Assembly: GCF_001708965.1 (NCBI RefSeq)
Contig: NZ_LVJW01000006.1
Span: 1,591,970-1,655,969, forward strand
Reading direction: 5' to 3'
Source of the DNA: Candidatus Thiodiazotropha endoloripes
GTDB lineage: Bacteria > Pseudomonadota > Gammaproteobacteria > Chromatiales > Chromatiaceae
Length of the DNA stretch: 64,000 bases
In this document: positions 25,314 to 33,710 of the stretch, one piece after another
Layout of the letters: every line of letters starts with the position of its first letter
Position numbering within the stretch: the stretch's first letter is position 1
Program-made: the position numbers and the translations under genes
The notes under the pieces: model-generated
Seen by the model: only the letters and a program-made list of their open reading frames with translations
Told to the model about the DNA's origin: nothing
The model's database searches: none

Positions 25314-26180
25314 ATGATCAGCAGTATGACCGCCTTCGCAAGGGAAGAGTATCGAGGTGAACTGGGCAACATGAGTTGGGAGATCCGCTCAGTCAATCAC
25401 CGCTACCTGGAGGCATTTCTGCGTTTACCTGAAGAGCTCAGGGCCCTGGAGCCGAACATCCGGGAGCGTCTCAACAATCGTCTTGGGCGGGGAAAACTCG
25501 ATGTCAGTCTGAAGTACAAAGCGGGCACGAGCGGCGATGCCTCCCTCTGCATCAACCAGCGACTGGTCGAGCAGTTGATCGACGTGGACCAGCAGCTGGC
25601 CGATATGATCGAACTGGATCCCAGCATGCGCTCCGGTGACCTGCTGCGCTGGCCTGGTGTGCTGGAGGAGGAAGAGCGGGACTACACGCCGGTCAAGGTG
25701 CAGGCGATGCAGCTTTTGGAGACCGCCCTCGACAGCCTGATCGACAACCGGTTACGGGAAGGGGAGCGGTTGGGAGAAATCATCGGTTTGCGCTGCGATG
25801 CCCTGGCTTCGGAAGTGGGTCGGGTAAGGGGCTTGATGCCGGATGTGCTGGAGTCGGTGCGCAGCCGGATCAAAGACCGTCTCAATGAAGTGATGGAAGA
25901 GCTGGATGAATCCCGGGTCGAGCAGGAGATGGTGCTGTTGGCCCAACGCCTCGACGTGGATGAAGAGCTGGATCGCCTCGAGACCCATATCGAAGAGGTA
26001 AGGCGGGTGCTGGAATCCGATGAGCCGATCGGACGGCGGCTCGATTTTCTGATGCAGGAGCTCAACCGTGAGGCCAACACACTCACCTCCAAATCGAATA
26101 GTGTCGATGTGACACGTTCGGCGGTGGAGATGAAAGTACTGATCGAACAGATGCGCGAGCAGGTGCAGAATTTAGAGTAG
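25314..26180 (+). CDS. yicC: YicC family endoribonuclease
   Basis: A cytoplasmic protein of 288 residues. It starts MISSMTAFAREE, contains WEIRSVNHRYLEAFLRLPEELR, and has the C-terminal helical domain QEMVLLAQRLDVDEELDRLE with the final NTLTSKSNSVDVTRSAVEMK. YicC proteins cleave RNA and affect stationary-phase survival and sRNA stability. The start fits the family exactly. In many Gammaproteobacteria yicC lies next to rph or gmk; here rph is 6 kb away with a kinase and envelope genes in between. Confidence 0.95.
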   Translation: MISSMTAFAREEYRGELGNMSWEIRSVNHRYLEAFLRLPEELRALEPNIRERLNNRLGRGKLDVSLKYKAGTSGDASLCINQRLVEQLIDVDQQLADMIELDPSMRSGDLLRWPGVLEEEERDYTPVKVQAMQLLETALDSLIDNRLREGERLGEIIGLRCDALASEVGRVRGLMPDVLESVRSRIKDRLNEVMEELDESRVEQEMVLLAQRLDVDEELDRLETHIEEVRRVLESDEPIGRRLDFLMQELNREANTLTSKSNSVDVTRSAVEMKVLIEQMREQVQNLE

Positions 26181-26622
26181 CCCTGTTTGTAATCGGATTC
26201 TTTCTGTTCCAGGCTTGTCAGCACGAACCGGCTATCTGTATGAGCGGTGTGCCTGTACTAAGCTACTCAGCCTTTGGTGCCTTACCCTAAGATCTATCCG
26301 GACGTGATGCTCATTGAACCCCTGCTCCTCACAGAGGTCAATTGGATTGGCAAAGAGCGATATATTTCCTTTAGGAATTGCGTGTTTTCTTTGCTACATC
26401 AACTGCCTATTATCTTTCTAACAGTTTAAAACTTTTATCGATTACTGATCTGGCGTCGGTGTGTGAATCAAATTTCACATCAGCTCGATTGATGAACTGA
26501 CCAGACCAGACCCCAATCAATCCCGCCAGTAGATCAATTTGTACACACGGTTATGTTTACTCTTGGGTTGAAATCCATCGACCGATTGACTCAGAGAGCA
26601 TGCCAACGGAGAGACCACAGCC
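26181..26622. other. Intergenic region upstream of folE
   Basis: No gene is seen. The part from 26350 to 26560 is AT-rich and probably holds the folE promoter. A short inverted repeat TGTGAA/TTCACA lies at 26461-26479. Confidence 0.45.
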
Positions 26623-27297
26623 ATGCTCAACAAACCTCTACGTCTTACCAAACAACCAAAAATAAGTGACGAAGCAGCCTTAGTGCGTGATGCATTGATC
26701 GAGCATGGCCTCGAAACACCGATGTTCGATAATGGCATGAGCCAGGATCAGAAGTACGATCGAATCCGGGATCTGATGAGTGAAGTGATGCAGACACTCG
26801 GTCTCGACCTGTCGGACGACAGCCTGATCGAGACACCCCACAGAATTGCCAAGATGTATATCCATGAGATCTTTTCCGGTCTCGACTACAGCCATTTCCC
26901 CAAGATCACCCTGATCGATAACAAGATGGGCTCGGATGAGATGATCTCAGTCGAGGAGATCGACCTGACCAGTACCTGCGAACACCACTTCATCACCATC
27001 GACGGCAAGGTGAAGGTGGCCTATCTACCCTCAGCGAGCCTCATTGGTCTGTCAAAGATCAACCGGATCGTACGTTTTTTTGCACAGCGGCCCCAGGTAC
27101 AGGAGCGCCTCACCCGGCAGATACTGGTTGCTCTGCAGACGCTGCTGGATACCGAGGATGTGGCGGTCTCCATCGAAGCCACCCATTACTGCGTAAAGGC
27201 CAGAGGAGTGATGGACAGTAGTTCACACACCAGAACCAAAGCGCTTGGAGGCAGTTTCAAACAAGACCCCTACCTGCGTGCAGAGTTTTTGGCATAA
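26623..27297 (+). CDS. folE: GTP cyclohydrolase I
   Basis: An enzyme of 224 residues that converts GTP to 7,8-dihydroneopterin triphosphate, the first step of folate and related pterin synthesis, as a decamer with Zn. Motifs are [33 protein letters not shown] with the Zn-binding Cys and His, [22 protein letters not shown] and [12 protein letters not shown] with the second Zn Cys. All are intact. The N-terminal extension of about 25 residues is slightly longer than minimal. It is a single-gene unit. Confidence 0.97.
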   Translation: MLNKPLRLTKQPKISDEAALVRDALIEHGLETPMFDNGMSQDQKYDRIRDLMSEVMQTLGLDLSDDSLIETPHRIAKMYIHEIFSGLDYSHFPKITLIDNKMGSDEMISVEEIDLTSTCEHHFITIDGKVKVAYLPSASLIGLSKINRIVRFFAQRPQVQERLTRQILVALQTLLDTEDVAVSIEATHYCVKARGVMDSSSHTRTKALGGSFKQDPYLRAEFLA

Positions 27298-27453
27298 AAA
27301 AGAGTCTGCAACCGAGAATGCGGAATGGCGGTTAGCAACAAAGATTTGTAATTAAGATAAAGACAGATGGGGAAGGTGCATTTCAGCGAAAATGGTGCGG
27401 ACCTGAATCCCCGGATTCCCTTCCCGGGATAGTCAGAATCGACAATCAGTGAA

Positions 27454-27972
27454 TCAATTAACGGCCATTTTGGCTATCGCACTCTCAACAGTCTTGTTGA
27501 GTTTGGCGATCGATTTCGTCATCACTTTCGCAACCTTGGGCTCCAGCATAGAACTCATCATCTCAAAGTTCATACGTGAGATAACAACCGTACCATCCTG
27601 CTTGCCATAGACGGAGAGACCACATGGCATCATGGCGGAGACGTAACGGGTCTCATCGGCAGCCAACAGTGGTACGGCATTCTTACCGCTGGTCAGCTTG
27701 AAGATCACCAGTCCACCGGGAACCTCCACCCCTTTTTTCGCCAGGCGAGTGCCTAAGTTGATTTCAGCAATCAGTTTCCAGCCGTCGTCCTTCAACTGCT
27801 GCCTGACGATATCCAGCGCCTTATTGTAGTCATGTTGGATGGTCTGTTCGACCACAATAGCAGGTGTATCAGTTGGATCGTCTTGATCTCCGGACTCAGC
27901 CGAAAAGGCGAAAGTTGTGTTAAAAGAGAATAGGGCGCCGAGCAGTGCAGCGGTGAAAGTGGGATTTTTCAT
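27454..27972 (-). CDS. Exported DUF302 domain protein
   Basis: A protein of 172 residues with a signal peptide (cleavage near FAFSAES, about residue 24). A DUF302-type domain includes VPLLAADETRYVSAMMPCGLSVY and VVISRMNFEMMSSM. The fold binds small molecules or participates in sulfur and haem metabolism in some bacteria; the role here is unknown. ATG at 27972 gives the clean signal peptide; the open frame extends to 28038 without plausible residues. It converges with folE. Confidence 0.8.
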   Translation of the reverse strand: MKNPTFTAALLGALFSFNTTFAFSAESGDQDDPTDTPAIVVEQTIQHDYNKALDIVRQQLKDDGWKLIAEINLGTRLAKKGVEVPGGLVIFKLTSGKNAVPLLAADETRYVSAMMPCGLSVYGKQDGTVVISRMNFEMMSSMLEPKVAKVMTKSIAKLNKTVESAIAKMAVN

Positions 27973-28667
27973 GAGTAGTACTACCTGAGAATGGTTAAGT
28001 AAAGTGCGAATAGTGTCGGATGGGGCTGATACACACATTGAAAAAACTCAATCCCCTTATGAATAGTCAGGGTATGCGGCCGACATAGGCCCAGTCGCTG
28101 AAGTAACGGATGATTAGTCTGTTAGGGGAAGGAAATGATTGGTGTTAATGCAGCAAGGCACTGTTATGTATGGGATATCTTGCTTTTTACAGTACATTCA
28201 CTAGAAAGGGGGTATTCAAGCAACGATCCATTAACATGGAAGCATCTCTTTGTGGAAATAGAGGAATCGATCGAACCGCACAAGCCAACGGTAATCTCTG
28301 TTTACCCTCTCTTCAAACGAATCATTCAATTGATAGATCAAAATCTGTCTGGGAATCTATTACCCGAGAGGCGGTAGCAGTACTTCATCCTCTTGTTCGT
28401 CATTCTCTTGAAGCAACCCCTTACAAAATACTTACTTCCTGTGCCTAATAGTGAGTAGTGAAATGTTTGACACTAAGTGGAATGTACAACCAGGATTAAG
28501 ATAGTTTTTTAAATAAAACAGATTGTTAGTGAGGAGTTTAAGTAAGATTGATCTTGAAATATTGATCAGGCAGTCAAACAAGAACATTTGTAGTACTATC
28601 GGTGTGTTAACGCATTATATGTGCCGTCCACATAATCAACAGTTAGGTTACAAAAGAGATTATATTT
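27973..28667. other. AT-rich intergenic region at left edge of accessory block
   Basis: A 695-bp gap. Two overlapping open frames (28135-28448) have no ribosome site and no protein-like composition, so I do not call them. Base composition drops towards AT from about 28130 and stays so to 32050, which marks a likely boundary of acquired DNA. A stem ATTATATGTG/CACATAAT near 28614-28635 precedes GTTAGGT; see the cassette finding. Confidence 0.5.
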
Positions 28668-29300
28668 ATGAGCGGATGTTGTGACGGAGGATGTTCAGTA
28701 AATGCCCTTCAAGAAGAGCGACAACGAGGAACACTTAAAACTGTCTTAGGCATCAATGCTATCATGTTTATCGTGATAGTTGGTGCTGCCATATACGGTG
28801 ATTCTACGGCGTTACTTGCCAATAGCTTTGATAATTTCGGTGATGCTCTTACTTATGCATTAAGCTTATTTGCTATTTCTCGTGGCAATAATATGAAAGC
28901 TAAGGTTGCCTTTTTTAAAGGTGTACTTATTCTTTTGGCAGCAATAATTGTAACAACCCAAATCATTTACAAACTTTTTGTTCCAGGCGTACCTGTTTTC
29001 GAGGCAATGGGTATCTTCGGCATTCTAAGTCTTATTGCAAATTCTATATGTCTTTTTCTTCTTTGGCGTCATCGCCATGAAGATGTGAATATGAGTTCAG
29101 TATGGGCATGCTCGCGAAATGACATTGCCTCAGATCTTTCAGTAATTATTGCTGCCGGAGCTGTTTGGTTATCAGGGTCAGGCTGGCCTGATATAATTGT
29201 AGCGTTAGTACTTGTAATTCTATTGTATCGCTCAGCGTTTCGCGTTATTTCCTCAGCAAAAGCTGAGCTACACAATTCAACTATACTAACCGATTATTGA
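28668..29300 (+). CDS. Cation diffusion facilitator family transporter
   Basis: An inner-membrane protein of 210 residues with about six hydrophobic segments. It starts with a Cys-rich MSGCCDGGCS. Metal-site residues of the CDF family are visible in LLANSFDNFGDALTYA (two Asp four residues apart) and in RNDIASDLSV (Asn/Asp and Asp). It stops directly after the sixth segment and so lacks the usual cytoplasmic C-terminal domain of about 90 residues. That short form exists in the family. It probably exports Zn, Cd or Co. AT-rich codon use differs from the window average. Confidence 0.85.
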   Translation: MSGCCDGGCSVNALQEERQRGTLKTVLGINAIMFIVIVGAAIYGDSTALLANSFDNFGDALTYALSLFAISRGNNMKAKVAFFKGVLILLAAIIVTTQIIYKLFVPGVPVFEAMGIFGILSLIANSICLFLLWRHRHEDVNMSSVWACSRNDIASDLSVIIAAGAVWLSGSGWPDIIVALVLVILLYRSAFRVISSAKAELHNSTILTDY

Positions 29301-29330
29301 AAGCGTTGAGTATTTAAGAGATAGAGCTGC

Positions 29331-29774
29331 ATGAGATCGTATTGCTATCGAGAAATGTGTCCTGGTGAAGAACAGATGGTTTGCGCTTTGGTGGCACAGG
29401 TTTTTAAGGAATATATGGCTTCAGTTTATCGCCAATCCAGAGGCACTGAAAGTGCGTATGCAGTCTGATGGCTTTGTGCTGGTGGCGGTACAAGATGATA
29501 CAATTGTTGGTATGTTAGAGTTTTGTCCTCCAAATATGGTAGCTCTGCTGTTTGTGACCGTCAGGCATCAAGGTATAGCAAAAAACTATTGGCTCGTTCA
29601 CTAGATAAGGCATCTATTTCAGACCCGAATCTATCAAAACTCATAGTGCATTCCTCACCATATGTCGAGCCAATCTACCAAAAGATGGGTTTTTACATAA
29701 CTGGAAGCGTAGAAACAGATAGTGGAATTACCTATATCTCTATGGAACTCTTACTTCAGCACGAAAATACCTGA
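29331..29774 (+). pseudogene. GNAT acetyltransferase broken by two frameshifts
   Basis: One acetyltransferase is spread over three frames. Frame one starts at 29331 (MRSYCYREMCPGEEQMVCAL...VFKEYMA). Frame two carries ANPEALKVRMQSDGFVLVAV and VGMLEF, then MVALLFVTVRHQGIAK. Frame three carries KLLARSLDKA...IVHSSPYVEPIYQKMGFY and ends at 29774. Together these give the full order of a GNAT domain, including the acetyl-CoA loop region (near RHQGIAK) and the final YxxxGF element. The gene is not functional unless frameshifting or sequencing errors explain the breaks. It lies in the AT-rich block. Confidence 0.8.
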
Positions 29775-29870
29775 AAAAAATCTCAACAACGATTAAGATT
29801 TGTTCACTCGTCTGACGCTATCACGCAAGCGGTTTACTGAGCGTTATGCAGATACTGATTGAGGTGCGAT

Positions 29871-30728
29871 ATGAATAGAGTCCTTATAGCAGGAGCCACA
29901 GGTTACTTGGGCGGATATATTGCCAAAGAGCTTGTGAAATTGTCATATCCTGTCAGAGCGCTTGTGCGCAATCCTGAAAAACTAAAACAAAACAAGATTG
30001 AAGTAACTGAAATAGTTCAGTCAGAAATAACCCGGCCTGATTCTATCAAAGATTGCTGTAAAAATATTGATGTAGTCATTTCTACAGTAGGTATCACACG
30101 GCAAAAAGAAGGCCTCACCTATATGGATGTGGACTATCAGGCAAATATGAATCTTTTGCAGGAAGCAAAAAAGCACGGAGTAAAAAAGTTCATTTATATT
30201 TCTGTTTTAAATGGGGAGAATCTTAGAGATTTGAAAATATGTGAAGCAAAAGAGCTGTTCGTCAAACAGCTGATAGAGTCAGGATTGGATTACTGCATCA
30301 TTCGCCCAAATGGATTTTTCTCAGACATGACTGAGTTTTATAAAATGGCAACAAAAGGCCGAGTCTATCTATTCGGTGATGGTGAGCTGAAAACGAACCC
30401 GATACATGGCGAGGATCTGGCTGCAGTCTGTATTGAAGCTATTCAAAAGCCTGATCAGGAAATCAAGGTCGGCGGGCCCGAAACCTTATCTCATAATGAG
30501 ATTGCAACGGTAGCCTTTGATGCGCTGGGTATCAAACCGAAAATAACTCATATTCCAAATTGGGTGCGCGTTGTTACTCTCAAAATTGTTAGATTATTTA
30601 CTGGGAGCAAAGTGTATGGACCAATCGAATTCTTTATGACAGTTATGGCGATGGATATGGTTGCACCTGAGTATGGAAGACATACATTAAGAGAATATTT
30701 TACTAACCTGAATCAAGTAAATAGATAA
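29871..30728 (+). CDS. NAD(P)-binding SDR-family protein (NmrA-like, atypical SDR)
   Basis: A cytoplasmic protein of 285 residues. The N-terminal Rossmann motif is GATGYLGGYIA, then NIDVVISTVGITR and VKKFIYISV. The classic YxxxK catalytic pair is not evident, as usual for atypical a5 SDR or NmrA-like proteins that bind NAD(P) and act as redox sensors or reductases. The C-terminal half (INPNGFFSDM-like region and helix-rich end) follows the family. GAGG lies 6 nt before the ATG. Low-GC codon use ties it to the block. Confidence 0.85.
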   Translation: MNRVLIAGATGYLGGYIAKELVKLSYPVRALVRNPEKLKQNKIEVTEIVQSEITRPDSIKDCCKNIDVVISTVGITRQKEGLTYMDVDYQANMNLLQEAKKHGVKKFIYISVLNGENLRDLKICEAKELFVKQLIESGLDYCIIRPNGFFSDMTEFYKMATKGRVYLFGDGELKTNPIHGEDLAAVCIEAIQKPDQEIKVGGPETLSHNEIATVAFDALGIKPKITHIPNWVRVVTLKIVRLFTGSKVYGPIEFFMTVMAMDMVAPEYGRHTLREYFTNLNQVNR

Positions 30729-30854
30729 CAAATTACTACACAAGGATTGTCAGCATTGATAATCTATCAAGCTGTAAACTAAAAAATACTATCTACTTTA
30801 TATCAATAAGTCATTTAAAAACATGTATATTCACGCTTCCAATGACGGTGACCA

Positions 30855-31226
30855 ATGATAAAGCAAGTTTTGTTATTACGAATCAGTTATTGGCTTGCTG
30901 CAGTTGCGGACTTTGCTGTCGCGATATTAGTGTGGATACCTGAAAGGATGGGGGTAACTGAAACAGTCTATCCAATGGGGCTCGCATCTGCAGTAATCCT
31001 CTCATGGGCCGTACTTTTATTGATGGCCGATAGAAAACCTTTGGAAAGAAGGTGGATACTAATACCAACGATTCTTGTCGTTGCATTGTTAGCTATCACA
31101 CGAACTCTATTTTCACAGGATGGCGCTATTGAGTTTAGTATTGTTCTGCTTCTTTTTGCAATTGCACTGATCATCTTTATGGCTTATAGCTACTACTACG
31201 CTGGTAAATATCAAGCAAGTAACTAG
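30855..31226 (+). CDS. Small integral membrane protein
   Basis: A protein of 123 residues with four hydrophobic helices (about 9-27, 40-57, 67-83 and 91-113). No motif for a known family was recognised. It lies in the AT-rich block with 126 nt to the SDR gene and no terminator between. AT-rich coding biases suggest transfer. Confidence 0.65.
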   Translation: MIKQVLLLRISYWLAAVADFAVAILVWIPERMGVTETVYPMGLASAVILSWAVLLLMADRKPLERRWILIPTILVVALLAITRTLFSQDGAIEFSIVLLLFAIALIIFMAYSYYYAGKYQASN

Positions 31227-31334
31227 CCTTATATTAAAATACACATAACAACTCTCCCGTTTGGACGCACATTTCGCTGCGTTTCATTTGCTTCGCGCAG
31301 CTTTAACCTTGCTTTTCTAGAAAAGGAGACGCCA

Positions 31335-31769
31335 ATGATTATTACGATAGGTATAATCACAATCATCTTGGGTCTGATTGGCTGGGTCGGGCAAACATTG
31401 GCAGTTTTTAATAATGAATTGGCCACGAAGCTCGGGCTTTCTGAAACTGAAGAAGTAATGGACCCTACGATGCTTGCTTTCGAACGATTCAGCATGGGCA
31501 TCATGGATTTTTTGCTCATGTGGATTCTTCCCCTATCAGGATATTTGATGATTATTGGCAATGAGTGGTGGCCTGTGCTTGCGCTCGTTGGGGGAGCCGT
31601 TTATTTGTACATACCAGGCTGTTTCAGCATCACCAGAATTGTGTTGGGAAAGCGTGGGTTAAAGATTGGAACTCGTTCGGCGCTGATAACCGCCTATGTT
31701 CTCGCTGTACTTTGGACTGTAGACGCCTTGGTAATGATGAGTTTGGCAGTCAAAGCGTTGAACTTGTAA
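31335..31769 (+). CDS. Small integral membrane protein
   Basis: A protein of 144 residues with an N-terminal helix (about 2-24) and further helices at about 53-73, 77-96 and 110-138. AGGAG lies 7 nt before the ATG. No family was recognised. A loop with ETEEVMDPTMLAFE separates the first and second helices. It is the last gene of the AT-rich block. Confidence 0.65.
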   Translation: MIITIGIITIILGLIGWVGQTLAVFNNELATKLGLSETEEVMDPTMLAFERFSMGIMDFLLMWILPLSGYLMIIGNEWWPVLALVGGAVYLYIPGCFSITRIVLGKRGLKIGTRSALITAYVLAVLWTVDALVMMSLAVKALNL

Positions 31770-32073
31770 TAAATACCAAAAATCACTAAAGATGCTTTCA
31801 AGGCGCTCCTACGGTTGAATCATTACTGCGCCAATAAGTATTATGGTGTTAGCGAAATAAGCTGGAACTTTATAGTGGCTAGACTTTTCGCTCGTGCTCC
31901 TCTTTTTGCTATAGAAGCAAATACTAATTGTTGTAGATCAAAGCAAAATTCCAGTTTAGTAACAATATAGAGATCTGACGCATTATTGACCTATCCAGCG
32001 ACAAAATAGGTCATTTCTATCGCGACCCTGCAGTAGATACGCGATATCTAATTTCACACCAGGGAGCGAACTC
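31770..32073. other. Intergenic region at right edge of accessory block
   Basis: No gene is seen. It is AT-rich up to about 32010, then gradually takes on the composition of the resident DNA. It presumably holds the promoter of the pentapeptide gene. Confidence 0.4.
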
Positions 32074-32601
32074 ATGAGAAAACTTAACTGTACTGATAGC
32101 ATCTACTTAGTAGTCATAACGGCTTCTATGTTCTGGGTCTCACAGGTTATGGCCTGGACCGACAACATTACAGAAACCGCTTATGTCAATTCGATCTGCA
32201 AACTGGAGCCGGAAGCCCAATGTTCCTGGGCTATCCTGATTGATACCAAGGCGCCGGGTGTTGATATGCATGAATCCTCGCTGGCCTCCGCCCGTCTTGA
32301 TCGCTCCAATTTCGAACGCGCAAACTTTTCCCGCTCAATCTTTCAGTTGGCGAATCTCAAGGATACCAATCTGATGTTAAGCAATCTGGAGCATGCCCAC
32401 ATGCATGGTGTAAATCTGCAGAATGCCAATCTGATGTTGGCCAATCTGACCGGTGCCAGCCTGTTTGATGCGGACCTCAGTGGCGCCGATCTGCGTGGGG
32501 CGAACCTGCAGGGGGCTATTTTGATCAAGGCGAAATTTGATCATGCCATCTGGACGGATGGAAGGATCTGTGCTGAAGGCTCTATTGGTCAATGCAATTA
32601 G
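32074..32601 (+). CDS. Exported pentapeptide-repeat protein
   Basis: A protein of 175 residues with a signal peptide (cleavage near QVMA, about residue 27). About 18 tandem five-residue repeats of the A(D/N)LxX kind follow, from about residue 72 to 160 (LDRSNFERANFSRSIF..., LFDADLSGADLRGANL). These form a right-handed beta-helix. Two Cys in the N-terminal cap (ICKLEPEAQC) and two near the end (ICAEGSIGQC) could form disulfides. The function is unknown; some members imitate DNA, but an exported one is more likely structural. Confidence 0.88.
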   Translation: MRKLNCTDSIYLVVITASMFWVSQVMAWTDNITETAYVNSICKLEPEAQCSWAILIDTKAPGVDMHESSLASARLDRSNFERANFSRSIFQLANLKDTNLMLSNLEHAHMHGVNLQNANLMLANLTGASLFDADLSGADLRGANLQGAILIKAKFDHAIWTDGRICAEGSIGQCN

Positions 32602-32669
32602 GTCTGATCTGACTGTATGAACAGCGCTACCCGTCTGGTTTCGGATAAGGTTTCGACTGTTTTCTATCG

Positions 32670-32693
32670 GTAGCAACTGCTTGCAGTTGCTAC
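32670..32693. terminator. Perfect hairpin after pentapeptide gene
   Basis: GTAGCAACTGC and GCAGTTGCTAC are perfectly complementary with a TT centre, so the stem has 11 bp. T residues before the stem and the lack of a T run after it make it better suited to the minus strand. It may be a terminator or a small repeat. Confidence 0.55.
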
Positions 32694-32782
32694 TCAACAG
32701 CCAAATAACCCCAAGCTCTCCAGCGTTGAAAACAGGCTCCGATTGATCAATATAATGGATTAAAACAAGTTTGGAGAGAGCC

Positions 32783-33085
32783 ATGAGTTTCATCACGCCT
32801 GTCGCCCTGTTGTCAGCACTAGCCTCCTGGGGGTTTCTGATCATGACATTTGTGAATCTGCTCTCAGGGCATTTTGATACCCGTACCTGTCAGACAGAGT
32901 GTGTCAGCAACTACTACTTTATCTCGGCAGCATTTGGCCTGGCGGCAGTAGCACTGGCAACCTTCTCTGTCATTCGGTCAGGTTTTACTCTTGGTCAGAT
33001 CATCAGTTGGCTGTTTGCCGTTTCACCAATTGCCATTGTGATGGCCATTTTCACGGTTGGTTATCTGGGTACAGCTGGCCACTAG
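32783..33085 (+). CDS. Small integral membrane protein
   Basis: A protein of 100 residues with three hydrophobic helices (about 5-27, 40-63 and 70-92). A Cys pair lies in the loop after helix one (TRTCQTECVSN). GGAGAG precedes the chosen ATG, and an in-frame start four codons upstream is less likely. No family was recognised. It converges with the lipoprotein gene at 33108. Confidence 0.65.
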   Translation: MSFITPVALLSALASWGFLIMTFVNLLSGHFDTRTCQTECVSNYYFISAAFGLAAVALATFSVIRSGFTLGQIISWLFAVSPIAIVMAIFTVGYLGTAGH

Positions 33086-33107
33086 GCAACGCAGAAACAG
33101 TGATAGG

Positions 33108-33575
33108 TCAATGCAGCTCTTGCAGGTTGAACTGTTCTGCAATTGCTTCACTGCACTCATCCTCCGACGCTCTCATTTTGAGCGGGATTCCGGACGGTGA
33201 GATGCAATTAATGGTGACCATCTGATCAGCTTCAATGCCGACGACACGCATCACCCGCATGGGGTTGTAGCTGTAACTGAGGTCGATCACCGCCAGTTGT
33301 TTGTCACCCATCCACTCATAGCGTCCCACCGCCTGGGGTTTGCTGATGCGCTCCGCCGCCGGGATGTTGTTCCGGTCGTACGCCTGGCTGAGGCTCAGCT
33401 TGGCACCCTCCCTGACCTCATCGACCAACTGTTGCAGAAAGCTCTGACCGAAGGAGTTTTGGGTCAATCCATCCGCTGGTTGTCTGCTGACCTTGACGTT
33501 TGATGGGGTTGGAGCAAAGTCACAACTGCTTAAAGTCAGACTGAGAGTCAGGATGACGAGTGGAGTGCGGGGCAT
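33108..33575 (-). CDS. Lipoprotein of unknown function
   Basis: A protein of 155 residues. The signal sequence ends with the lipobox LSSC (Cys near 18). The mature part contains QQLVDEVREGAKLSLSQAYDR and a C-terminal beta-rich section with two Cys (TINCISPSG, EDECSEAI), possibly disulfide-bonded. The family was not recognised. ATG at 33575 is preferred (AAGGA upstream) over a TTG at 33593. No operon partner is visible. Confidence 0.7.
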   Translation of the reverse strand: MPRTPLVILTLSLTLSSCDFAPTPSNVKVSRQPADGLTQNSFGQSFLQQLVDEVREGAKLSLSQAYDRNNIPAAERISKPQAVGRYEWMGDKQLAVIDLSYSYNPMRVMRVVGIEADQMVTINCISPSGIPLKMRASEDECSEAIAEQFNLQELH

Positions 33576-33710
33576 GGTGTGTCCTTTGTACAACTACTGA
33601 CACTATTCTAACTTGGAATCGGGCGTGACAAGAAGTCGAGTCGGAACCCGGCCAAAACGTGGATTCAGGTTGCGGTCCCAGGTCTGTGGATTGTTACTGG
33701 TGAGCTCGGC

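Noticed and set aside
28135-28448. Two overlapping plus-strand open frames
   Set aside because: No ribosome site, no recognisable residues, and AT-rich noise composition.
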